Source of the DNA: Chitinophaga pinensis
GTDB lineage: Bacteria > Bacteroidota > Bacteroidia > Chitinophagales > CAIOSU01
Assembly (NCBI GenBank): GCA_945901065.1
Contig: CAMDKI010000012.1
Coordinates: forward strand, 1 to 64,000
Direction of reading: 5' to 3'
Length of the DNA stretch: 64,000 nucleotides
The translations under genes and the position numbers were made by a program. The notes beneath the pieces were generated by a model. It was given only the letters and a program-made list of their open reading frames with translations. It was not told the DNA's origin and searched no databases. This document shows, one piece after another, positions 16,820-25,493 of this stretch (the stretch's first letter is position 1; every line of letters begins with the position of its first letter).

Positions 16820-19800
16820 GTGCGTTTAAATCTTCGTTGTTTAAGTTTTATTACAATATGTGTAGCATTTTTTTTGCTAGGCAATAACAAGTTGTTTGCC
16901 CAACCCGAAGAGCAAAGATTTAGGAGCATAACCATTGACGATGGCTTGTCGCAAAGCACAGTGGTTGCTATTTGCCAAGATAGTTTGGGGTTTTTGTGGT
17001 TTGGTACCAAAAATGGCTTAAACCTTTACGACGGATACGAATTCAAGGTTTTTCAGCACAACCGAGCCGATTCTAATTCAATTGGCGGCAACAACATCTT
17101 GTCGCTGGTAGTTGATAGTGGAGGTAATATTTGGGCGGGTGCAGGCAACGGCACGCTAAGCAGATATTGCCACAAAAAACAAACTTTCCAGCATTATTCA
17201 TTTTTGCCCATAAAAGGCAAAGGTACCCAGTTGAGTGCCATACAGGAGTTGGCCATTGATGGAGAAGGATATGTATGGGTAGGCACCCGAGAAGATGGAC
17301 TGTACAAATTAGATCCTAAAACGGGCTTGTATAAGCACTACTATCACCGCCCTAGCGAAACTAATGCACCAACTTCGAACACCATTTACAGCTTACGCTA
17401 CACCCCCGAACGCGAGTTGTGGGTAGGTACATATTCCACAGGGCTTAGCCGGTATTTTATTGATCGGGATAGTTTTGAGCATTTTACTTTTGAGCAGAAC
17501 AACTTCGCCGACTTTCATATCTACACTGTTTTCAGAGATAGCAAAGGGCGTATTTGGGTGGGCAGTGAAAACAACGGTTGGCTGTACGATAGGGAATCTA
17601 ACCGATTCAATTCGTTCAGTATAAATCCAATGCGCTATCCAGTGGCTTCGGTTACGGCATTTGCACAAACCGACAGTGATCATATTTGGTTGGCGGTATA
17701 CCCCCAAGGTATCATGAAGCTTAACATCGAAACCCGCGAATGGCAGCACTACCAGCATGATGCTTATAGTGGCACCTCGCTTAATTACAATGATGTGAGG
17801 ATGTTCTTTGTTGATAGAACCCAAAACCTTTGGATTGGTACTAATGGCGGGGGTATAAATATGCTGGCGCCCAACCAAAATTTTAAACTTCACAGGCACA
17901 TACCTTCTAATCCGGCAAGTTTACCCTCTAACAGTGTTAGGGCCATACTGGAAGATGGCAAGCATAACTTGTACATCGGTTTATACGGCGGGCTAATGGT
18001 ATATAACCAAACAGCGGGCACCTTTCGATTATACGAATCGAAACTGAACACGGAGTATAACTTGAGCAGCTCGGCAGTTTATTGCCTTAAGGAAGAAAAA
18101 AACGGAAAAATTTGGCTGGGGCTTGAAGGTGGGGGCTTGCAACTTTTTAATCCGCTAACGAGTACGTTCCAGGTTTTCCAAAACAATGAAAACGATCCAA
18201 ACAGCCTAATCAATGGACATGTGCTTGCACTGTTGCTTGACTCGGAGCAGCGGCTGTGGGTAGGAACCCACAGGGGGCTTGATCTTTTTAACCGCGAAGC
18301 CCAAACATTTACCCACTTCCCGTCGGTAAATGAGACCAATCCGGTGCCGTTTGTTCGCTCCATTATCGAAGACAAACCAGGATACCTTTGGTTGGGTACT
18401 GATATGGGCCTTATGTACTTTGAAATAGCGACGGGTAAAACGGTAAAATTCCCCGATTTACAATCTCCGGCTAATAAATCGGCATTGCCCGTTGGTATTT
18501 ATTGTTTGTATAAAGATGCATCAAACAATATTTGGATTGGAACGCAGGGCAATGGCCTATATCAAGCAAGCTATAAATGCAACGGGTTGAAGTTCGATGC
18601 AATGGAATTTGCTTGCATCAATTATGATGACTCGTATTCTAAACTAACGATTTATGGCATATTAGAAGATAGAGAACGCAATTTATGGCTTAGTTCTGAC
18701 AATGGATTGCTTAGTTACAGCAAGCGAAGCGGCACTTGGCATCGGTTTAACAAAACCGATGGGCTGCAAAGCAATGAGTTTAATGCAGGGGCTTTTTATA
18801 AAGCTAGCAACGGAAAAATGTTTTTCGGAGGTATTAATGGGCTCAATTCATTTTTTCCTGACCAATTGAAGTTTAACACAACACCGCCTCCAGTGGTACT
18901 TACTGATTTCAGAGTGTTTAACAAATCGTATCCGTTGAGCAATGCAGTAGCCACTACCAAAAGCATATTGCTCAACTACGACGAGAACAATATAACTTTT
19001 GAGTTTGCCGCACTCGATTTTACGGCTCCCGAAAACAATAAATATGCATACAAGCTAGAGGGTTTTGATGCAGACTGGATATACCCAGGGGCCATGCGAC
19101 AAGCTAACTACTCAAACTTGCCGCCGGGCAAGTATATATTTAAAGTAAGGGCATCGAACAAAGATGGATATTGGAACGAGCAAGGCTTATCAATAGAGGT
19201 AAGAATAGTGCCAGCGGTGTGGAGCACTATCTGGTTTAAAACTGTATTGGCAATTATTGTGGTTCTAATTTTTTACTTGTTCTTTAGGCTACAACTAGCA
19301 GGCTACAAAGAGCGTCAAAAATTGTTAGAGGAGCAGCTTAAAACACAATCGCAGAAGCTACAGCTCGAAAAACTAAAAAATGAGTATGCCGTGTCGCAAG
19401 CGCTTATTGAAGGGCAAAACCAAGAACAAAAACGTATTTCGGAAGATTTGCACGATGGACTTGGGCAAACTTTAACGGCCGCAAGCCTAAACTTAATGGC
19501 CCTTGATACGGCCTTGAATAGTAGCAAAGAGGGTAAATTATATGAGTACTTATCTAATTTGCAACTTCTTATGGGCAGTGCTATACAAGAAGTGCGCAAT
19601 ATATCGCACAACTTAATGCCATATCTGCTAGCCGAAGAGGGCTTACAAGCTGCACTTGAAGAAATGTGTAATAGGGCTATGAAATCGAGCACACTTAACA
19701 TAAGCCTGCAGATAACCGGACAGGACGAGCGCATTGGCGAATCGAATGAAATTAATTTTTACCGTATTGCCCAAGAAATAATAAGCAATGCCCAAAAGCA

Positions 19801-20029
19801 CTCAGGGGCTCAAAACTTGGTTATTAGGTGCCATATAGGCCCTGAAGAAATAGAATGGGTATCAGAAGATGATGGAATCGGTTTTGACCCTGCTTATTTA
19901 AAAGGAGGCCGAAACACAGGTCTGGGTTTAAAGAACATACAAGTTAGAGTAGAATTGATGAAGGGTACCATCAATATTAAAACCAAGCCTGGAAAAGGGG
20001 TAGTGGTAGAAATTAAAGTGCCTAGATAG
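16820..20029 (+). CDS. Two-component-propeller sensor histidine kinase (HisKA_3 type)
   Basis: About 1069 residues from GTG 16820, which gives a clean signal peptide (ends LFAQ); an in-frame TTG at 16733 gives an unlikely 29-residue extension. The periplasmic part is a double propeller of repeats like DSLGFLWFGTKNGLNLYDG and GNIWAGAGNG, then a Y_Y_Y domain (~720-790), one transmembrane helix (~807-830), a coiled coil, and a kinase core with phospho-His at about residue 878 in SEDLHDGLGQTL. The ATPase domain shows NAQKHSG, DDGIGFD and GLGLKNI. Unlike many Bacteroidota hybrid sensors it has no receiver or AraC domain. The stop is 11 bases from the stop of a convergent LytTR regulator. Confidence 0.9.
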   Translation: MRLNLRCLSFITICVAFFLLGNNKLFAQPEEQRFRSITIDDGLSQSTVVAICQDSLGFLWFGTKNGLNLYDGYEFKVFQHNRADSNSIGGNNILSLVVDSGGNIWAGAGNGTLSRYCHKKQTFQHYSFLPIKGKGTQLSAIQELAIDGEGYVWVGTREDGLYKLDPKTGLYKHYYHRPSETNAPTSNTIYSLRYTPERELWVGTYSTGLSRYFIDRDSFEHFTFEQNNFADFHIYTVFRDSKGRIWVGSENNGWLYDRESNRFNSFSINPMRYPVASVTAFAQTDSDHIWLAVYPQGIMKLNIETREWQHYQHDAYSGTSLNYNDVRMFFVDRTQNLWIGTNGGGINMLAPNQNFKLHRHIPSNPASLPSNSVRAILEDGKHNLYIGLYGGLMVYNQTAGTFRLYESKLNTEYNLSSSAVYCLKEEKNGKIWLGLEGGGLQLFNPLTSTFQVFQNNENDPNSLINGHVLALLLDSEQRLWVGTHRGLDLFNREAQTFTHFPSVNETNPVPFVRSIIEDKPGYLWLGTDMGLMYFEIATGKTVKFPDLQSPANKSALPVGIYCLYKDASNNIWIGTQGNGLYQASYKCNGLKFDAMEFACINYDDSYSKLTIYGILEDRERNLWLSSDNGLLSYSKRSGTWHRFNKTDGLQSNEFNAGAFYKASNGKMFFGGINGLNSFFPDQLKFNTTPPPVVLTDFRVFNKSYPLSNAVATTKSILLNYDENNITFEFAALDFTAPENNKYAYKLEGFDADWIYPGAMRQANYSNLPPGKYIFKVRASNKDGYWNEQGLSIEVRIVPAVWSTIWFKTVLAIIVVLIFYLFFRLQLAGYKERQKLLEEQLKTQSQKLQLEKLKNEYAVSQALIEGQNQEQKRISEDLHDGLGQTLTAASLNLMALDTALNSSKEGKLYEYLSNLQLLMGSAIQEVRNISHNLMPYLLAEEGLQAALEEMCNRAMKSSTLNISLQITGQDERIGESNEINFYRIAQEIISNAQKHSGAQNLVIRCHIGPEEIEWVSEDDGIGFDPAYLKGGRNTGLGLKNIQVRVELMKGTINIKTKPGKGVVVEIKVPR

Positions 20030-20040
20030 CAGATTGGCTG

Positions 20041-20727
20041 TTACACTATGTTCAACCGGTCCATCAATGCCTTACGGTATGATTTGCCAATGGGCACTAA
20101 CTTTTTGCCAACTACCAGCATATTACCATCAAGGTTGCTTATTTTATCGACACGCACAATAAACGATCGGTGCACACGCATAAACTCTTCTGGTGGCAAT
20201 TTACCATCCATTGCTTTCATGGTAGTAAGCACGGTATGCTTTTTGTCGGTTAGGTGAATGGTAACATAATCGCCCAGAGCTTCAATCCAAACAATATCGT
20301 TTAGCGCAACATTTACCAATACACTATCTTCTTTTATATACAAATGTTTGGGTGCCGAAGCGCTTTTTTGCTTCACTTCAAGCAGCTCACGTGCCTTGGT
20401 TACAGCTTTTAGAAAACGCGAATACCCAACTGGTTTTAATAAATAATCGGCTACTTGATACTCAAACGCCTCTATTGCGTAATCCTTTTTTGAGGTAATG
20501 AGAATAATTTGCGGCTTCCGTTCTAGGCTTTTTATCAGTTCCAAACCGGTCATGTCTGGCATTTCCACATCTAGAAAAATCAAATCGACAGGTTCACGCA
20601 AAAGCACATTAGATGCCTTGATGGCACTTGAATAAGCACCAACCAAATTGAGAAAGTCAGTTTGGTTAATGTATTCGGTTATTAACCTTATGGACAACTC
20701 ATCATCATCAACAATAGCACATCTCAT
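20041..20727 (-). CDS. LytTR-family response regulator
   Basis: 228 residues. The receiver domain has acidic residues DDDE near residues 7-10, phospho-Asp53 in LIFLDVEMPD, and the later SKKD and LKPVGY motifs. A LytTR DNA-binding domain follows from about residue 130 (YIKEDSVLVNVALNDIVWIEALGDYV, then MRVHRSFIVRVDKI). It acts as a DNA-binding output protein. It is convergent with the propeller kinase, whose HisKA_3 class more often pairs with LuxR-type regulators. A stand-alone Hpt gene lies 69 bp upstream in the same direction. Confidence 0.93.
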   Translation of the reverse strand: MRCAIVDDDELSIRLITEYINQTDFLNLVGAYSSAIKASNVLLREPVDLIFLDVEMPDMTGLELIKSLERKPQIILITSKKDYAIEAFEYQVADYLLKPVGYSRFLKAVTKARELLEVKQKSASAPKHLYIKEDSVLVNVALNDIVWIEALGDYVTIHLTDKKHTVLTTMKAMDGKLPPEEFMRVHRSFIVRVDKISNLDGNMLVVGKKLVPIGKSYRKALMDRLNIV

Positions 20728-20796
20728 CTGTATCCAAATTCAAAATCAAAGCAAATATATTGATTATTATCGCTATAAAAAAATAATGGAAATATT

Positions 20797-21147
20797 TTAT
20801 AGCAATTTTACTTCCTTATCAACTTTCAATACCGCAATATTACAGCATTCGGTGATAGTATAAAGGGCCGAAAGGAAATTAGCGTCATCTTTGCTGCCGT
20901 ACTTCATAGCCTCAATATCATCTAGTAGCTCATAAACGTTGTTAAGACCAACCGATTGAACATTAGACTTTAGCTTGTGTGCAATTTTACCAACCATTAT
21001 AAAGTCGTTTTGCTCAGCCATTTGTTTTATTTGGGCCAACATTTCTGGGGTTGTTTTTACAAATATCTCCAATAACTCCTTGTATAGGGAGACTTCCCCA
21101 AACGAATTTTGCTTTAAAAAACTAAGATCGATGCTGCATTCTGGCAT
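20797..21147 (-). CDS. Stand-alone Hpt phosphotransfer protein
   Basis: 116 residues. The helical core contains GKIAHKLKSNVQSVGL with the phosphorylatable His57 in the typical AHxLKSN context. Hpt proteins relay phosphate between receiver domains, so a hybrid kinase should be its donor; none is in the window, because the neighbouring kinase lacks a receiver. The following LytTR regulator (69 bp downstream) is its likely acceptor. A canonical -7 box is seen upstream at 21171-21178. Confidence 0.87.
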   Translation of the reverse strand: MPECSIDLSFLKQNSFGEVSLYKELLEIFVKTTPEMLAQIKQMAEQNDFIMVGKIAHKLKSNVQSVGLNNVYELLDDIEAMKYGSKDDANFLSALYTITECCNIAVLKVDKEVKLL

Positions 21148-21170
21148 TATAACAATATAATTAGCTTTTG

Positions 21171-21178
21171 CAAAATTA
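21171..21178 (-). promoter_or_regulatory. -7 promoter box of the Hpt/LytTR unit
   Basis: TAATTTTG on the minus strand matches TAnnTTTG exactly, 24 bases upstream of the Hpt ATG. No good -33 TTTG is seen at the expected distance. Confidence 0.5.
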
Positions 21179-21317
21179 CGAATAATTTATGTTTGACGCA
21201 GCCGATTGTAATATTTATTACAAATTCTTTGATTCGTAGCGCTAGGCAAATTGATGAATAACAGTAATTTATTGCCAATATTCTTTACTTTAGCCTAGCT
21301 TAAAAGTCTGTGGTAAT

Positions 21318-22229
21318 ATGGATAGAGACTATTATGAGGATATTGTAGACCAAGTAGAAGATCGTCCGGGTGGTGGGTTATACCGTTTAGTTTCATCGGT
21401 ATTTATCTATTTCATCTCCTACAACATCATGTTTATAAGCGCCAGTTTATTTATGGCTTTTATAGCTGCTTGGGTAGGTTTCGATCCTATTTACAAATTT
21501 ATGGGCGTGTATAATTTACCCACCCAATCGAAAGATTGGCATAGGTGGTTGGTTTTGGCGGTATACGGTGCAATACCAGTGTTTGGTTTAGTTTTGGGCC
21601 TCATACTTAGGTGGGTGAATAGTTTGCTAAGAGAGTACAATACTATTTTAAAGGTCTTTGTTTTGTGGATGGGTGTGCATGGCCTTACTTTTTTTGGCAG
21701 CTATTTAGTTTCCACGGTAATTGGCACCGGCGACGATGAATCGCCGTTTTACTATGGGCTTGCTGCGGCTGCCAGTTGGTTTCATTTGGAGAAACCATTT
21801 ATGATGCCAGTAACACTAGGCGGAATGCTTTTTATGATAGGCAGCGGTATATTTTTTATCAGGGGCTTTATCAATTTGTCATACTCACGCAAGGTGGCTA
21901 TCAATTACAACACAAGGCGCAAGTTTTTAATGCAGGTACTCACCGGGCCTTGGATAGTGGGCACAATAATGTGTTTGTTTACTATTTGGCTATTGCGGCC
22001 CGATAATTATGATTTTAACAGGATGCGAGTGCTAATGCCGCACTTGGTGCATCATGGTAGCATACTATTGCTTATTGTGGGCACCATTTTTAGGCTTGAT
22101 TATATTGTAGGTGGCATTCAGGTGCACTCGTTTGATGTTTTTCAAGGGCGTATGTGGATAGGGCTTATCGGCCTTGCCATAATTTCAGGGTTAATATACA
22201 TCCTACAGCACTATGCTATCAACTTTTAG
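21318..22229 (+). CDS. Polytopic membrane protein of unknown function
   Basis: 303 residues with about eight hydrophobic helices and a short acidic N-terminus (MDRDYYEDIVDQVEDRPGG). Paired polar features include HRWLVLAVYG, RMRVLMPHLVHHG and FRLDYIVGGIQVHSF. I do not recognise the family. Its 3' end overlaps the 3' end of the exosortase gene by 11 bases in convergent orientation, so the neighbourhood may be chance. No signal of transfer or damage is seen. Confidence 0.75.
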   Translation: MDRDYYEDIVDQVEDRPGGGLYRLVSSVFIYFISYNIMFISASLFMAFIAAWVGFDPIYKFMGVYNLPTQSKDWHRWLVLAVYGAIPVFGLVLGLILRWVNSLLREYNTILKVFVLWMGVHGLTFFGSYLVSTVIGTGDDESPFYYGLAAAASWFHLEKPFMMPVTLGGMLFMIGSGIFFIRGFINLSYSRKVAINYNTRRKFLMQVLTGPWIVGTIMCLFTIWLLRPDNYDFNRMRVLMPHLVHHGSILLLIVGTIFRLDYIVGGIQVHSFDVFQGRMWIGLIGLAIISGLIYILQHYAINF

Positions 22230-22812
22230 CCATTTGTGCGGCCTTTTTTACATATCGGTTGTAAATAACTAGTATAAATAGGAATACCAAAATGCGGAAC
22301 GTAAAATGGTGGTTAAAGTCGGCATATTGCGGCAAATGCACGGTCATTAAGTTTAGCAGTGCTACCCTCAGCACATTTATAAGGTGAATCATTACCAAGC
22401 CGCCTATTATAACCCCAAGCTTCAGTTTCAAAGGTGCAGGGTAGGTGGCCACCAGTGTTATATACAGCACCATGAGCTCTACGGCCAAACAGTAGTTTCC
22501 TATTTCTACCCCCGACGAGCCCTGTATTTTCACCATATTGTTTCCAATAATTACTGGCTCATACCCTAAAAGGCTTATCAGCCATGCGCTGCTCTGTGCC
22601 AATGAGGTTTTGAGTAAATCGTTGAACCCCTCGAATGCTACCGAAAGCCATGGTATAATGCGCTCGTTTATGGGCTGCGCCTCGGGGCCAATGAGCAGCG
22701 AAAAGGAGCGCCAAAGAAAATAAACCAATAACAGCTTAAATACGAAAACCAAAATTTCCCTAACGGTTTCAGATTTGTTTACGGAACTTATAAAAGTGCT
22801 TTGCTTAATCAT
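22219..22812 (-). CDS. Exosortase/archaeosortase family membrane protease
   Basis: 197 residues, a compact member with six or so transmembrane helices. The predicted catalytic residues of the family are all present and correctly spaced: Cys108 (GVEIGNYCLAVELM), Arg149 (HLINVLRVALLN) and His168/169 (ADFNHHFTFR). Exosortases cut C-terminal sorting tags at the membrane and pass the protein on, by analogy with sortases. It follows the 351-residue membrane protein gene after five bases, so they form an operon. No EPS biosynthesis genes, the usual company, are nearby, and no PEP-CTERM-like tag is seen in the window. Confidence 0.85.
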   Translation of the reverse strand: MIKQSTFISSVNKSETVREILVFVFKLLLVYFLWRSFSLLIGPEAQPINERIIPWLSVAFEGFNDLLKTSLAQSSAWLISLLGYEPVIIGNNMVKIQGSSGVEIGNYCLAVELMVLYITLVATYPAPLKLKLGVIIGGLVMIHLINVLRVALLNLMTVHLPQYADFNHHFTFRILVFLFILVIYNRYVKKAAQMAKS

Positions 22813-22817
22813 GGCAT

Positions 22818-23873
22818 TTAGGTTTTGGGAGTTTCATTCCGGCCCCAAAAGTGGTTACCAATACCTAACATACTTAGGTAGTTGAGCGGAAACTCCAAAA
22901 ATACATGGAGCATGCTGAGTAAAAAAATAGCAAGTAGTCCTGTTTTAAAATCAATAAGATAAAGCGAAATAAACAAAACCCATAGCACAATAATGGCAAT
23001 GCCCCATTTACGCGGAATGTGGTGCCAATTGATGATGTTGGTTTTAGAAAACCAATTGAGGTAGTGGTAGGTATAGCTGAAAGCAATAAACTGCTGTATA
23101 CGTATGCCCCAAGGAGAGTACAAGGTATCTTGTATACTGTTGAATTGGTGCCCCAGCAGCTTGCCCAGTATATCGTTTACGGCAAGAAAGAACCCTTCTT
23201 GCAAGTTTTGAAGCACAAATGGATTTATACTATAGCTGGCTATGCCCCAGTTGGTAACAAAAAACGAAGCGGAGCATAGCACAAATACCACCACCGACAA
23301 ATAGCCCGAGGTGCTGTTTGATTTAAGGGCCCCATACAGGATAAACGCCATCATAAACAGGAAGGTATGTACCAATGTGGGTATAAGTATGCCTAGGGTT
23401 ATCAGCAATTCACGGTAGGGGTTTAGCACAATTAAAAAGGCGGTAAGCAGGCAAATGGCTGTCAGTCGCCACCATTTGTCTTTAACTGCAACCAGCACTG
23501 CACCTATTACAAAAGCTAAAAGAACAAAGTTGAGTGTCCAGTTTCTAAACAATGCACTATAGTTATTTATCTCTTCGGCACTAAGCATTGAGAACCAGCT
23601 AGGGAAATGGGTAATCAAAAAGTCGGCTAAGTAAAAAACAATTAAACCAAAACCGCAAGCCACAAGCAACCACCAAGCTTTGCTTTTATCAATAAAATAT
23701 TGGCGTTGGTGCAGCCAAGTCATTTCGGTGAGGTAGTGCAGTGGCCCAAGCACTATATATGAGAACAGAAATAGCTCAAAAGGCCTAATAACCGCTGCGC
23801 CTGCTGCTGCAACCATCAACACAATGTTGAGGTAGTTTACCTGTTGCACGTTGAGCGAGTAGCCTTTAGCCAT
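22818..23873 (-). CDS. Polytopic membrane protein paired with the exosortase
   Basis: 351 residues with about ten hydrophobic helices, start ATG at 23873 (MAKGYSLNVQQVNYLN); the frame runs back to 24002, but that extension has poor composition. Several membrane-embedded His motifs stand out: LGPLHYLTEMTWLHQRQYF, LVHTFLFMMAF, YHYLNWFSKTNIINWHHI and LHVFLEFPLN. They could bind a metal or haem, which is inference. I cannot assign a named family; an exosortase-associated membrane protein is the best description, based on the five-base gap to the protease gene. Confidence 0.75.
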   Translation of the reverse strand: MAKGYSLNVQQVNYLNIVLMVAAAGAAVIRPFELFLFSYIVLGPLHYLTEMTWLHQRQYFIDKSKAWWLLVACGFGLIVFYLADFLITHFPSWFSMLSAEEINNYSALFRNWTLNFVLLAFVIGAVLVAVKDKWWRLTAICLLTAFLIVLNPYRELLITLGILIPTLVHTFLFMMAFILYGALKSNSTSGYLSVVVFVLCSASFFVTNWGIASYSINPFVLQNLQEGFFLAVNDILGKLLGHQFNSIQDTLYSPWGIRIQQFIAFSYTYHYLNWFSKTNIINWHHIPRKWGIAIIVLWVLFISLYLIDFKTGLLAIFLLSMLHVFLEFPLNYLSMLGIGNHFWGRNETPKT

Positions 23874-24014
23874 ACAAGCAAAGATAAGGGATACGGAAAT
23901 TGGAAATGGATAAAATTTTTTTGTGACGACTTCATTTTGTGCAGAGAAGAAACAGTGAACGCAGCATGTACTTGTAGCAAACACTTTTATAAAAAAAACC
24001 ATGTTGGCGTAACC

Positions 24015-24053
24015 TTTATCCTACACTTGCGTAGAAACTGGATATAGGATAAA
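24015..24053. promoter_or_regulatory. Inverted repeat upstream of the 421-residue T9SS protein gene
   Basis: TTTATCCTA (24015-24023) and TAGGATAAA (24045-24053) are exact reverse complements, 21 bases apart, 23 bases before the ATG. It may be an operator or a 5' UTR hairpin. No TAnnTTTG box was found between it and the start. Confidence 0.45.
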
Positions 24054-24076
24054 AAACAATCTAAACTTCAATAACG

Positions 24077-25342
24077 ATGAGAACGGTTAAAGCTATTACT
24101 GGAATAAGCGCGGCAGAGAGATTCTACAAGAAACTCGGTGGCGCAATTCGCTACATTATGCCGGCTGCTGCAGCCCTGGCTTTTATGGGCATGAGTACCA
24201 ACGTGCATGCCCAAGCACCCTCTACTGACATTACGCTTACCAATCTGTCAGTAAATGAGAATGAAGTAGTTGGCACTGCTGTTGGTTTTTTAGCCGCCGA
24301 TGATATAGATATCGAAAGCCATTCTTTTGCTCTGGTTCCGGGTGTAGGTGATGATGACAATGCGTCATTTTCAATTCTTGCGAACAAATTGCAAACTAAC
24401 GAAGTGTTTAACTTTGAGGTGAAAGCTTCATACTCAGTGCGCATATCGGCTACTGGCGATGACGGCTTGGTTTACGAAAAGCCATTTATTGTAACCATTG
24501 ACGATGCAAACGACAAACCAGAGCTTTCTACTGTTACTCGCAGTGTTGAAATAAACGCTACTCTTGATTTAACATTGTCTGACTTTGAACTTGCTTATGC
24601 TGATCAAGATGGACACGGATTAAACACAGTAGAAATTACTTCTTTGCCTGATTATGGTGTATTGCGTTTGAATGCAGCACCGGTTGCAATAAATGATATC
24701 ATAAGTGCCGGCGATTTGGATTTCTTGCACTTTGATGCACCTGATAGTATCATGGGCCAACTAAGTTTTGACTGGAAAGCAGATGATGGTATTGATTTTG
24801 CCGATGCAGATGGTACTTTTTACATTAAAGTAAATCAAGGCCGCACGGTTGGCGGTACCGCATCAGCTGATGCGAGTGGTATAACATTACCTTCGGGTAC
24901 TTTAATAGTGGGTCACCCAGGCACCCGTCCTTCTTCGGGTACTTTGGCTGGTAATACCACATCAGGTTCAGGAGCTACTGGCGGAAGGCGCGGTTCAGGT
25001 GTAAGTGTTGATCCTACTTTCTCGAAACTTGGCGACGAAGCCACCGGCTTTGAGCAGTATGAAAAATACGACTTGAGCGTAAAAGCATATCCTAACCCAT
25101 TTGTGAGTGCTGCGGTTATCAACTTCACACTTTCTGAAGAATCGATGGTGGAAGTAAACGTATACAACTACATGGGTGCTTTGGTAAAACAAGTAGTAAA
25201 AGGCATGCAACCTACTGGCCTAAACACCGTGAAAGTGGGCGATGATTTGAGCAACGGCTCTTATATATATACAGTAAAGGTGCTTGCCGCCGATGGTCAA
25301 ACCACTATGCTTCACAATGGTAGCTTGGTAAAAGTGAAATAA
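24077..25342 (+). CDS. Secreted cadherin-type protein with T9SS type A sorting domain
   Basis: 421 residues. A long signal peptide (about 45 residues, ending NVHAQ) precedes one cadherin-like repeat (LTNLSVNENEVVGTAVGFL to FIVTIDDANDKPEL), a second beta-sandwich with SLPDYGVLRLN and DWKADDGIDFADADG, a Gly/Ser/Thr-rich linker (RTVGGTASADASG to GGRRGSG), and a C-terminal type A domain (KAYPNPF, VEVNVYNYMGALVK, NGSYIYTVKV). It should be exported by T9SS. It is a short relative of the 1400-residue protein encoded next; a strong terminator separates the two. It is divergent from the exosortase operon. Confidence 0.85.
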   Translation: MRTVKAITGISAAERFYKKLGGAIRYIMPAAAALAFMGMSTNVHAQAPSTDITLTNLSVNENEVVGTAVGFLAADDIDIESHSFALVPGVGDDDNASFSILANKLQTNEVFNFEVKASYSVRISATGDDGLVYEKPFIVTIDDANDKPELSTVTRSVEINATLDLTLSDFELAYADQDGHGLNTVEITSLPDYGVLRLNAAPVAINDIISAGDLDFLHFDAPDSIMGQLSFDWKADDGIDFADADGTFYIKVNQGRTVGGTASADASGITLPSGTLIVGHPGTRPSSGTLAGNTTSGSGATGGRRGSGVSVDPTFSKLGDEATGFEQYEKYDLSVKAYPNPFVSAAVINFTLSEESMVEVNVYNYMGALVKQVVKGMQPTGLNTVKVGDDLSNGSYIYTVKVLAADGQTTMLHNGSLVKVK

Positions 25343-25368
25343 GTTTAACTGTTGATAGTGAAAGATAA

Positions 25369-25395
25369 GGGCTCCCAATTGGGAGCCCTTTTTTT
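25369..25395 (+). terminator. Intrinsic terminator after the 421-residue protein gene
   Basis: GGGCTCCC (25369-25376) and GGGAGCCC (25381-25388) form a perfect stem with an AATT loop, followed by seven T residues. Confidence 0.9.
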
Positions 25396-25448
25396 ATTCT
25401 GAATATTCAAAAAAAAATTAACAAAACGGAACAAAAGAATAGTTCACC

Positions 25449-25467
25449 CGTAAAAGAGAGTACTCAA
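25449..25467 (+). promoter_or_regulatory. Upstream element shared with the gap at 29854
   Basis: CGTAAAAGAGAGTACTCAA ends 26 bases before the ATG of the large cadherin protein. CGTAAAGAGGGGTACTCAA at 29854-29872 matches at 15 of 19 positions and ends 29 bases before a small ORF. It may be a common promoter or regulator site; it lacks the TAnnTTTG box. Confidence 0.35.
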
Positions 25468-25493
25468 AAACATTTCTCAATCAATCAAAAACG

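Noticed and set aside
23874..24002. N-terminal extension of the exosortase partner
   Set aside because: Cys- and Phe-rich reading of the intergenic region, and a better ATG start lies at 23873.
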